Source: CAYWNK01 sp047639615 (GTDB lineage: Bacteria > Planctomycetota > UBA1135 > GCA-002686595). From it: 16,236 nucleotides of DNA. Of this stretch, positions 6,938 through 15,600 are shown in pieces. The first letter of the stretch is position 1; each line of letters begins with the position of its first letter. Location of the stretch: the NCBI GenBank assembly GCA_047639615.1, contig JBLIOL010000094.1, positions 1 through 16,236 on the forward strand. Reading direction: 5' to 3'. Both the position numbers and the translations under genes were made by a program. A model generated the notes under the pieces. It did not search any database. It saw nothing but the letters and a program-made list of their open reading frames with translations, and was not told the DNA's origin.

Positions 6938-8322
6938 AATCAATTCGTTCGCGACTGACCGCCTGGACCTTGGTCGTGGTCTCCCTGTTTCTGGCGGTCG
7001 ATGGGGTGATCCTCTATTGGATGGTGCGCGGCAAGTTAGTTGAAGAGCGCGATCAAAACTTGGTGGTGCTGGCCCACTCCGCAGGCTCGGTCGTCCATCA
7101 CGAGTTGCGCGGAGTCAGAGAGGTGGCCGGCCGCGGAGAACCTCGCTATGCATTGGAAGGCGTGGCCTTCAGCCCTTGGGGTCCGGGCCAGGATCCGAAT
7201 CAGGGTTCCAAGGTCAAGCCGCAACTCATGTGGGATCGACTCCAGCTGATCCGCGATGACGCTTTGGTTGTGCGCACGTACGGAGTCGATGGAGGGCTTG
7301 AGGATGCGGGTTGGTTGCTGCATATGTTGGGCAGGCGGACAGTGATTGGAGCCTGGATCGGGCCCGACGAGGAGGCCAATGCCAAGCAGTTGGCAACGCT
7401 CGTGCGCCTCTCCATCGCAGGTGACGTCGACGTGGCAGTGGTTGGCAGCGAAGTCCTCTATCGCGGCGATCTAGAGTCTTGGCAGCTCCTCGACCTGCTG
7501 CGTCAGGCTCGGGAGCAGATCCCCGCGCATATCCCGGTCACTACCGCCGACACTTGGCGCAGCTTCCTGGACAATCCTGAACTACTGCCCGCCGTGGATC
7601 TTGTCTACGCCAACTACTATCCGTACTGGGAGGGTGTTCCCATCGAGGACGCTGTGCAGACTCTGGCCGGGTGGCACGATGAGCTCCTGACGTACGCCCA
7701 GGGCAAACCCGTGATGGTGTCCGAGGCGGGTTGGCCTTCAGCGGGTGATAGCATCGGCAAAGCGCAAGCAACCGAGGAGAACGCGGCGCGCTTCTTTCTT
7801 GAGTTCGTGTCCTGGGCAGTGGCAAACGACGTGCGCTACACCTACTTTACTGCCCTGGATGAAGCCTGGAAAGCAGCCTATGAGGGGCCGCAGGGAGCCC
7901 ATTGGGGATATCGCGACACTGATGGTCGACTCAAGCCGGGTATGCAAGCTGTCTTTGACGGACTGCGCGTTGACGCCGGCGAACCCTCGCTTGAGCTGAC
8001 GCATATCCCCGACGCGAATGGCGACGAAGAGCTACGTGGTCTTGTCTCGGGAGTCGGGACGCTGCTGCACCACGTGGCGATCCTGATTGAAGTGAATGGG
8101 GTCTGGTACACCAAGCCTTCCTACGCATCTCCGGTGTCGGCGATCGCTGCAAACGGTGTGTTCCATGCCGACATAACCACCGGGCCGGGCGATGAGGAAG
8201 CAACAGCCTTCGCTGCCTTCCTCTTCCCGCAGAGTTTCCTTCCGCCCCCCGCCGACGGGATCAGCCCTATCCCCGCCGTTTACTATGAGATGGCCTTGGA
8301 ACACTTGCAGGTACAGCGATGA
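6934..8322 (+). CDS. GH17 beta-1,3-glucanase-like protein fused to the N-terminus of a sensor histidine kinase
   Basis: A 462-residue chimera. Residues 1-60 (MKSIRSRLTAWTL, a membrane helix at ~9-30, then KLVEERDQNLVVLAHSAG) are the usual start of a sensor kinase: first transmembrane helix and opening helix of the extracytoplasmic domain. From ~74 (LEGVAFSPWGPGQDPNQG) to ~345 it is a glycoside hydrolase family 17 barrel with WIGPDEEAN, VVGSEVLYRGD (Glu173, acid/base) and VSEAGWPS (Glu264, nucleophile). Both catalytic residues are kept, so hydrolysis or transfer of beta-1,3-glucan is plausible. Residues ~353-440 (WYTKPSYASP, HADITTGPGDEEATAFAAFLFP) form a small beta domain known from the end of secreted beta-glucanases. 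The start is GTG at 6934, overlapping the regulator stop by 4 nt; the end overlaps the kinase start by 4 nt. The predicted orientation anchors the enzyme outside the inner membrane. There is no kinase core in this gene. The domain calls are secure; a sensing role is inference. Confidence 0.93.
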   Translation: MKSIRSRLTAWTLVVVSLFLAVDGVILYWMVRGKLVEERDQNLVVLAHSAGSVVHHELRGVREVAGRGEPRYALEGVAFSPWGPGQDPNQGSKVKPQLMWDRLQLIRDDALVVRTYGVDGGLEDAGWLLHMLGRRTVIGAWIGPDEEANAKQLATLVRLSIAGDVDVAVVGSEVLYRGDLESWQLLDLLRQAREQIPAHIPVTTADTWRSFLDNPELLPAVDLVYANYYPYWEGVPIEDAVQTLAGWHDELLTYAQGKPVMVSEAGWPSAGDSIGKAQATEENAARFFLEFVSWAVANDVRYTYFTALDEAWKAAYEGPQGAHWGYRDTDGRLKPGMQAVFDGLRVDAGEPSLELTHIPDANGDEELRGLVSGVGTLLHHVAILIEVNGVWYTKPSYASPVSAIAANGVFHADITTGPGDEEATAFAAFLFPQSFLPPPADGISPIPAVYYEMALEHLQVQR

Positions 8323-9719
8323 AGAAACTCGTCCTGTTCGGCCTGCTGATCCTACTGCTGTCCAGCGGTTGGTGGAACTTCGCCAGCCAGGTGTCCGCTG
8401 AGTCCACCAGCGAACCCCAGAGCACCCTCGATCTCCTGCCCGAGCTCGTTGGCGCCTTGCCCGCGGAAGCCGAAGAGGATCACCTCTTCCAGTGCTGGCT
8501 GGGTGAAGGCATTACCCTCGCTCGCTCAGCGAGCCTGGCGGGCAAGTCCCTAGCTCGCTTCGATGCGGCGGTGGGCGAGCCGCGCTTTGCGAACATCATC
8601 CTGCCCAACGGAGAATCGGCGCGTGCCGTCAGCGTGCGTTTCCTGCCCCCCTCCGCGCCTGAAAGCGACCCCGGCCGCCCGACGATTGCGGGGGCCAACG
8701 CTCCGCCTGGCATCACGGCTGGGATGCATCCGGTGGAGGTCGTCGTCGCCCGCAAGCATGACGACCTGGCGGGTCTCCTCGCTCAGTTTCGTTGGCTCTT
8801 AGTGGGCTCTTGGCTGGCCACCAGCTTGTTTTCTGCGTTAGCCCTTTCCTGGGCCGTACGGCGTGGACTAGCGCCCCTAGACCAGCTTGGAAATCAGATT
8901 CAGGCTAAGGACGAAACCCATTTAGCGACCCCCTTCGCACTGCCTGGGGCACCCCAGGAATTGGCCCCTGTGGTGAACCGCCTGAACGGATTTGTGGAGC
9001 GCCTCGCTAATGTTATCGAGCGTGAGCACACATTTGCCGCCCACGCTGCCCACGAGCTGCGCACGCCATTGGCGGGCCTGCGCTCGACGCTGGAGGTGTC
9101 GCTCTCCAGGCCTCGCGAACCCAGCGAGTACGAGGAGTGCGAACGCGCATCCCTAGGCATGACTGTCCAACTGGAACGCCTGGTGGAGCGTCTCATGGAA
9201 CTCGCCCGCACCGCCTCTCCCAATGCCATTATCCGGCCCGAGCCCATCCAGCTTCTGCCCTTGATCCAGGAGTGTTGGCTGCCCTTCAGCGATGCTGCTG
9301 CCGAACGCGGGGTGCGACTGGAGACGGATGTTCCCGCTAGCTTTGGACTGATAGCGGACCGGCAGTTGCTGCGACGCTTGCTGCTCAACCTGCTTGAAAA
9401 CGCAAGCAACTATACGGATGCTGACGAGTGCATTCGTTTGGTCGTTCGCTCGTCCCCGGGGCAGGTCGAGCTGCAATGCGCCAACCCCTGCGCAGGCATC
9501 AGTCCCGAGGTCGCCGGGCATGCCATGGACGCGTTCTGGCGCTCGGACTCCGCGCGCACTGCCACCGGAAAACACTCCGGACTGGGGCTTGCCCTGTGTC
9601 GCCAGATTGCAGAACTGCTGAATGGTGAGATTCAAATCAGTGCCAGTGACGGTCGCTTCATGGCGTTGGTCAAGCTGAACAGTGGGTCTCTCACCGAGCT
9701 TTCATTAGATTCGGATTAG
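8319..9719 (+). CDS. Sensor histidine kinase with truncated sensor domain and new signal-peptide-like N-terminus
   Basis: A 466-residue kinase. Residues 1-28 (MKKLVLFGLLILLL to SQVSA) look like a Sec signal peptide or anchor. Residues ~35-145 (STLDLLPELV, LFQCWLGEGITLARSASLAG, LPNGESARAVSVRFLPP) are the second half of the extracytoplasmic domain of a common sensor-kinase type; its first half is missing here but matches residues 31-60 of the preceding protein. Then come a membrane helix (~158-179), HAMP (~180-233), HisKA with His245 in AAHAAHELRTPLAG, N-box LLNLLENASNY (Asn361), and GKHSGLGLALCRQIAELL (~418-434). The G1 box reads CANPCAGI rather than DxGxG, as in some members of this subfamily. 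ATG at 8319 overlaps the previous stop (ATGA), so translation is likely coupled. It should phosphorylate the regulator at 6263-6937. Confidence 0.95.
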   Translation: MKKLVLFGLLILLLSSGWWNFASQVSAESTSEPQSTLDLLPELVGALPAEAEEDHLFQCWLGEGITLARSASLAGKSLARFDAAVGEPRFANIILPNGESARAVSVRFLPPSAPESDPGRPTIAGANAPPGITAGMHPVEVVVARKHDDLAGLLAQFRWLLVGSWLATSLFSALALSWAVRRGLAPLDQLGNQIQAKDETHLATPFALPGAPQELAPVVNRLNGFVERLANVIEREHTFAAHAAHELRTPLAGLRSTLEVSLSRPREPSEYEECERASLGMTVQLERLVERLMELARTASPNAIIRPEPIQLLPLIQECWLPFSDAAAERGVRLETDVPASFGLIADRQLLRRLLLNLLENASNYTDADECIRLVVRSSPGQVELQCANPCAGISPEVAGHAMDAFWRSDSARTATGKHSGLGLALCRQIAELLNGEIQISASDGRFMALVKLNSGSLTELSLDSD

Positions 9720-9823
9720 AGCGTCGCGACCCGGGCCAAATCGCCGCAGAGCCGCCTGCAAAGTCGCTATGGTCGAGCCTCCATCGGCTTGCAAACTGCT
9801 TGTCGCATGGGAAGCACAAGCCC

Positions 9824-11374
9824 ATGCAACAACGCTCAATGTCGACCGTACGGATCTCGCTCATTGTCGCCCTTGGCGGATTCCTCCTGGGGTTTGACAG
9901 CGCCGTGATTTCTGGTGTGGTTGGACCGGTTCAAACCGCCTTCGACTTGAGCGATGGAGAGTTAGGTTGGACAGTCAGCTGCCTGATCCTGGGCGCGATG
10001 TTCGGCAATATGGCTGCCGGTCCCTTAGCAGACCGCTTCGGCCGCCGAACCGTTCTGCGCTATACGGCCGCGCTATTCACCATCTCGGCCCTGGGCTCTG
10101 CCCTCGCCACGGGCTACACCATGCTGGTTATCGCCCGCATCCTGGGTGGGCTGGCTGTTGGAGGCGCAATCCTGATCGCGCCGATCTACATCGCGGAAAT
10201 CGCTCCGCCTGAGCGTCGAGGCCGGTTGGTGTCGTTCAACCAATTGAACATTGTGGTCGGGATCTCGGCGGCCTTCTTCACCAACTACTTCATCAACCAG
10301 AGCATGCCCGGTGCTGCCAGCTGGCGCTGGATGCTGGGCGTAGAGAGTGTGCCGGCGCTCCTGTATTTGGTTTGCCTCTTTAGAGTCCCATGCAGCCCAC
10401 GTTGGTTGGCGCGCCAGGGTCGTCTGGCGGAGGCGAAGCAGGTCTTCACCGAGTTGGGAGGGAGCGAGTATGCCACCGAGTCCATTCAATCCGTAACGCA
10501 AGAGCAGTTGCGCGAAGTAGGGATTCAGCGTGCCAAGCCCCGGGAGCTGTTCAGCCGGCGCATGCGTTGGATCATGACGATCGCGCTCTCGCTTGCTTTC
10601 TTTCAACAGATCACGGGTATCAACGCGATCTTCTACTACGCACCCACGATATTCGAGAAGGCCGGTGCTGGAGCCGAGTCCGCTTTGGAGCAGGCGATTC
10701 TGATTGGGCTCGTGAACCTAGGCTTCACCTTGGTAGCCATGTGGCTGATCGACCGCTTGGGTCGCAAGCCGTTGCTCCTGCTGGGGAGCGCGGGCATGGC
10801 GATCGCCTTATTTATCAACGCGGCTGCTTTTAGCAACGCAAGCTACGTGCTGGACGAGCCGGTACTGGCCGAACTGGAGCGGACCTGCTCAGTGGAACAG
10901 CACGCTTGCTTGAGCGGCCTCAAGGATCAGAGCTTCGACGATGAAGCCGAGTTTCGCAGGGCGCTACGGGCTCAAGCGTCTGCTGCGGCTGACATACAAG
11001 GCTTAGGAGCCATGGAGCATGAGTTGGTTAAGGCTGGTCTTCACATCGATGGACGCCGAGTCCTGATGGCGATCATGCTCTACATCGCTTCCTTTGCAAT
11101 CTCATTGGGGCCGGTCATGTGGGCCATGCTCTCTGAGATTTTCCCCGCGCGTGTGCGTGGCCTAGGTATTTCAGCGGCGGGCGTCTTCAACTCGGCGGTG
11201 GCCTTCCTCGTCACCCAGTTGTTCCCTTGGGAGCTCTCCAACCTCGGACCAGCCTTGACCTTCCTGATCTATGGGGTCTTTGCCGCCCTAGCGTTCCTAT
11301 TCACATTGGTTCTGATTCCTGAAACCAAGGGGCGCTCTCTGGAAGAGATCGAAACCCTGCTGGTGCGGGTCTAG
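9824..11374 (+). CDS. MFS transporter, sugar porter family
   Basis: A 516-residue inner-membrane permease with 12 predicted helices. Sugar-porter signatures: LLGFDSAVISG in helix 1, ADRFGRRTVLRY between helices 2 and 3, PCSPRWLARQGR (the PESPRWL motif) after helix 6, FFQQITGINAIFYYAP in helix 7, DRLGRKPLLL after helix 8, and PETKGRSLEEIE at the end. It probably imports a hexose or short glucoside by proton symport; the substrate is inferred from its neighbours. A hydrophilic insertion of about 70 residues (roughly 10845-11055), containing two cysteines, separates late helices and is absent from classical XylE-type porters. The start is uncertain: ATG at 9824 has GGGAAG nine bases upstream, ATG at 9839 begins closer to helix 1, and TTG at 9800 is also in frame. 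It lies ~100 bases after the kinase gene and 15 before the GH16 gene. Confidence 0.93.
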   Translation: MQQRSMSTVRISLIVALGGFLLGFDSAVISGVVGPVQTAFDLSDGELGWTVSCLILGAMFGNMAAGPLADRFGRRTVLRYTAALFTISALGSALATGYTMLVIARILGGLAVGGAILIAPIYIAEIAPPERRGRLVSFNQLNIVVGISAAFFTNYFINQSMPGAASWRWMLGVESVPALLYLVCLFRVPCSPRWLARQGRLAEAKQVFTELGGSEYATESIQSVTQEQLREVGIQRAKPRELFSRRMRWIMTIALSLAFFQQITGINAIFYYAPTIFEKAGAGAESALEQAILIGLVNLGFTLVAMWLIDRLGRKPLLLLGSAGMAIALFINAAAFSNASYVLDEPVLAELERTCSVEQHACLSGLKDQSFDDEAEFRRALRAQASAAADIQGLGAMEHELVKAGLHIDGRRVLMAIMLYIASFAISLGPVMWAMLSEIFPARVRGLGISAAGVFNSAVAFLVTQLFPWELSNLGPALTFLIYGVFAALAFLFTLVLIPETKGRSLEEIETLLVRV

Positions 11375-11389
11375 TCCCCCCCCTCGATA

Positions 11390-12643
11390 ATGATATCTCT
11401 AAGTCTAGCGCTGCTGCTCTTGCCGGTCTTCCAAGAGCAAGGCCATCCACATCCCTCCGAGGCGAGCTCTCCGCGGGTCGCGCCCATTCACGTGCCGGCT
11501 AGCACAAGCGTGGCCGCCAGCGGGGACTCGATCGTGCTCGAGGGCGGTCGGTCCGTGCGCACGGGGGAGGGCAGCGGCTGGCTTGAGTATGCCGTGCCGA
11601 TTCAGGTATCCGGGCGCTACCGCTGCGACCTGCACGTGCGTTCCCTGGGGGGGCAATCCTCCACGCTTTGGATCGAAGATTACGTGGAGAACCCCGATGG
11701 CCGGACCTACGACATTACTGCTCCTATGCTGCTGGAAGCCAAGGCCAATGAGCGAGTGCTCACGCGTTACGGCTCGCCCCTAGCGATTGGGGAGCACCGC
11801 ATGCGGATTCATTATGCGGGGGGCAGAGTAGAACTCGAGGCTCTGGAGCTGACTCTGATCAGCCGCCATCAGCTCACCCCCGCTTCCCTCGTGCAAGGCA
11901 CCGAGGGGCAAAGCTGGAGCCTCGTTTGGTCCGATGAATTTGATGGCGAAGGCTTGCCTGACCCAACGCGCTGGACAGCGGACGTGGGGAACTGGGGCTG
12001 GGGCAACCGTGAGCCGCAGTATTACACCGTCGGGCGCACCGAAAACGCTCGACAAGAGAACGGCTGTCTGGTGATCGAGTCCAGGCGTGACGACATGGGG
12101 TATCCCTGGACGTCTGCACGCCTCACGACTCGTGGGAAGTTGAGCTTCTTGTATGGGCGCTTCGAGATCCGCGCTCAGGTTCCAACCATGGATGGCACCT
12201 GGGCCGCCGGATGGCTATTGGGTGACGCTTACCGCGATGAACTGTCTTGGCCTTATTGCGGGGAGGTGGACGTCCTTGAGGGGGTTGGGCGCGAGATCGA
12301 TGACACTTCGGGGGACGGTCTAAACCACGCTTCCTGCCATACCAGGGCCTACTACTTCAAACAGGGGAACCACATTTCCAGCACGCGCAAAGTCGCTGGC
12401 ATGGGATCGGGGTTCCACACCTACGCCATGGAGTGGAGCCCGACCAGTATCGAGATCTTCGTGGATGGTGTGCACTACTACACCTACGACAAGCGTGCGG
12501 ACGCTCTGGAGTGGCCCTTCGACAAGCCCCATAATCTTGTTCTAAATCTAGCGATGGGCGGTGGAATGGGCGGGGCGATCGATCCGCAAGTCACATCCCA
12601 GAAATTTCTCGTTGACTACGTTCGTGTCTACGGAAAACAATAG
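11390..12643 (+). CDS. Secreted GH16 endo-beta-1,3-glucanase (laminarinase-like)
   Basis: A 417-residue exported enzyme. A short hydrophobic N-terminus (MISLSLALLLLPVF) serves as signal sequence, although it lacks the usual basic residue. Residues ~35-160 are beta-rich (DSIVLEGGRSVRTGEGSGWLEY, RYRCDLHVRS, HRMRIHYAGG), resembling a CBM6/CBM35-type carbohydrate-binding module. Residues ~175-417 are a GH16 domain: LVWSDEFDGEGLPDPTRWT, GNREPQYYT, YGRFEIRAQVP, and the catalytic signature CGEVDVLEGVG with nucleophile Glu292, assisting Asp294 and acid/base Glu297. The extra residue in the E-x-D-x-x-E pattern and the nearby W-P-x-C-G-E are usual for laminarinases (EC 3.2.1.39), which cut beta-1,3- or mixed-linked glucans. 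ATG at 11390 follows the transporter stop by 15 bases without a Shine-Dalgarno. It should supply oligosaccharides to the GH17 protein, transporter and phosphorylase. Specificity is by family only. Confidence 0.94.
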   Translation: MISLSLALLLLPVFQEQGHPHPSEASSPRVAPIHVPASTSVAASGDSIVLEGGRSVRTGEGSGWLEYAVPIQVSGRYRCDLHVRSLGGQSSTLWIEDYVENPDGRTYDITAPMLLEAKANERVLTRYGSPLAIGEHRMRIHYAGGRVELEALELTLISRHQLTPASLVQGTEGQSWSLVWSDEFDGEGLPDPTRWTADVGNWGWGNREPQYYTVGRTENARQENGCLVIESRRDDMGYPWTSARLTTRGKLSFLYGRFEIRAQVPTMDGTWAAGWLLGDAYRDELSWPYCGEVDVLEGVGREIDDTSGDGLNHASCHTRAYYFKQGNHISSTRKVAGMGSGFHTYAMEWSPTSIEIFVDGVHYYTYDKRADALEWPFDKPHNLVLNLAMGGGMGGAIDPQVTSQKFLVDYVRVYGKQ

Positions 12644-15600
12644 AGGAAGAGATCACTCTCGGTCCATCAGTGGAGAAGTCATCGGCAACGGCGCCGAGGC
12701 CTCTTACCGCATTGGTAACCACGATCAACTAGCTCCTTTTTTAGTCTCCGTGGTTTCCGCGTCGGACCTCTGGATGTTCCTGTCCAGCAGCGGGGGGCTG
12801 GCAGCGGGTCGCCGGGATGCACGCGGCAGCCTGTTCCCCTACACCACCGATGACAAGCTCCACGATGCGGTAGGCATCAGCGGGCCGCTTACCGTAATCC
12901 ACGCTCAAGTCAACGAAGTCCAAGAGTTGTGGGAGCCCTTTGCAACCCATCGGCAGGAACGCTTCGAGCTTGAGCGCAGTCTGTCGAAGAGTGTTCAGAG
13001 TGATCAGGTATTGCTGGAGGAACGCAACCACAGCCTTGGTCTTGTCTTTCGCTACCGCTGGCAGGCCTCCGATCGCTTCGGCTGGGTACGCCAGGTTGAG
13101 CTCTCCAATGAGGGGCCCAATCAAGTCCAGGTTAGCGTCCTCGATGGCTGCGTTAATCTGATGCCCGCGCACGCGGAGCCCGCCATGCAGAACGGCTTCA
13201 GCACCTTATTGGATGCCTACCGACAGGCGGAGGTTGTCGGGGATCACGGGCTAGCTTTGGTGCGTCTGAGTTCGATTCCTCTGGATCGACCTGAGCCCTG
13301 CGAAGCACTGCGTGCCACGAGTGCGTTCAGCTTGGGGCTGGGCGCATCACCGCGACTACTCAGCACCCGTCAAGTGAGTGCTTACCGCGCTGGTCACTCC
13401 GTAGAACCCGAGACTGCTGTACGCGGCGAACGAGCTGCCTATCTGGTCCAGGGCGACTTTGTGCTGGATGGCGGAACGTCTAGGGAGTGGTTACAGGCCT
13501 TCGATGTTGAACGCGATGCGGCCCAGGTCGTTGAGTTGCTCGAAGCTCTGGAGGACCCAATCGCCCTCAAACGTGATGTGCTCGCGGACTTGCAGGCGGG
13601 TCGCCGGGAACTGCGCGGGTTGGTAGCCAGCGCCGACGGTTTACAACTCACGGGCAGCCCCCTAGAGGACGCTCGTCACTTTGCTAACACCCTGTGCAAC
13701 ATCATGCGCGGCGGTGTTTTCCCTACGGGCTACAGCATCACTCGTGCGCAGTTCATAGCTCACCTGGAAGCCCTCGCGCCCGCACTGGTGGAGAGCTTCA
13801 ACGTTTCTCTGGCGGCACTTCCCGAGCGCTTCGAACGGCACGCTCTGCTCGAATATCTTCGGAACGTCGCGGACCCGGATCTCCTGCGCCTCGGGCGTGA
13901 ATACCTGCCCCTGACCTTCAGTCGCAGGCACGGAGATCCTAGCCGGCCTTGGAATCGCTTTAGCGTCCCCGGACGCGACGAGACGGGGGACTGGCGCCTT
14001 GGCTACGAGGGCAATTGGCGCGACATCTTTCAGAACTGGGAAGCCCTCTGCGTTTCCTTCCCCGGCTATGCGGAGGCGGCCATCACGCGCTTCCTGAATG
14101 CCTCCACCGCCGATGGCTACAACCCCTATCGGGTCTCGCTGGTGGGGGTCGAGTGGGAGCTGCACGATCCAGGTGATCCGTGGTCGTTCATCGGCTATTG
14201 GGGCGACCATCAGGTGGTCTACCTTGCACGTTTGGTGGAGCTAGCGGAGCGCTATGAGCCAGGGGTCCTAAGGGCACGCTTGAACGCACGGGAATACGTC
14301 TACGTGGACGTGCCATATCGCATCCACGGCATCGATCGAATTATGGAGGACCCCAAGTCCACGATCGACTTCGACGCGGAGCGCGCGGCCATACTGAGCA
14401 AAGCGAGTGAGACTCTAGGGGCCGAAGGCAACCTGGTGCGTGATCTGCGCGGGGAGCTTGTGCGCGTTAGTTTGGCCGAGAAGCTACTGACGCCGCTCTT
14501 GGTCAAGCTGACCAACCTGGTGCCCGGTGGTGGGATTTGGATGAACACCCAGCGTCCGGAGTGGAACGACGCCAACAATGCTCTGGTGGGCTTTGGGTTG
14601 TCAGTGGTCACCAGTGCGCATCTGCATCGTGCTCTCGCGCTCTGGGGTGATCTGTTCGAGCAGGCTACAGCGCCCCTGGAATTGTCTGCGGGTCTCGGGC
14701 AGTTACTCTCGGATCTGCGCGAGCTTCTGCAGGAGGGGCCTCCGGCTCAGCTGGATTCAGTAGCGCGCGGCCGGATGGTGCTGGCACTTGGGCAGGCGGG
14801 AACGCAACACCGCGCTGCGGTCTACTCCGGCGCCGCCTGGGAAGGCACGCGTCACGTTGAGCTGAGCGAAGTCCAGGAGCTACTGGAAGCGGCGCGCCGC
14901 TGGACTCACCAGACCTTGCTTGATAATCACCGCGAGGATGGGCTCTACCATACCTACAACCTCATGCGGCGCGGGTCAGCTGGAGCCTTGGGTATCGAGC
15001 GCCTCGACCTCATGCTGGAAGGCCAGGTAGCCATGCTGTCCTCCGGGCTCTTGGACGGAGCGCAGGCTCTGGACCTGCTCAAGGCACTGCGCGCTAGTAG
15101 CCTGTACCGGGCGAATCAGGAGAGCTACCTGCTCTACCCGGATCGCGAGCTGCCGACCCTGCTCGAGAAGGGTCGGATCCCGGCCGAGCAAGTCGCGGGC
15201 ATCCCGGTTTTCGCGCGTCTGGTGGATGCTGGGGCGAGCAGCATCCTGCGCAAGGACTTGCGTGGTTGCGTGCGCTTCGCTCCGAGCCTGAACAATGCCC
15301 GGGCTCTGAAAGAGGCCATGCTTGAACTGGCGAGCACGCCCTTTGGCCCCCTTAATGCCGGCGAGCGCGATGAGCTATTGCAGGTCTACGAGCAGGTCTT
15401 CGCGCACCGAGCCTTTACTGGACGGTCCCTGGCATTCTTCAAGTATGAAGGCCTGGGGTGCATTTACTGGCACATGGTCTCGAAGCTACTGCTCGCCACC
15501 CAGGAGTTGACCTTCGACGCGGAGTACGCAGATCGCAGCGCCCTTGTGGTTGCTTACGGCGAGTTGCGCCGGGGACTAGGTACCCATAAGCACCCGGCGC

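Noticed and set aside
6934..9719. Frameshift or assembly error joining a kinase and a glucanase
   Set aside because: Both genes are fully open, each domain is complete at its borders, and the junctions are exact 4-nt overlaps. An assembly error would hardly give an in-frame fusion plus a new signal sequence. Long-read confirmation would still be decisive.
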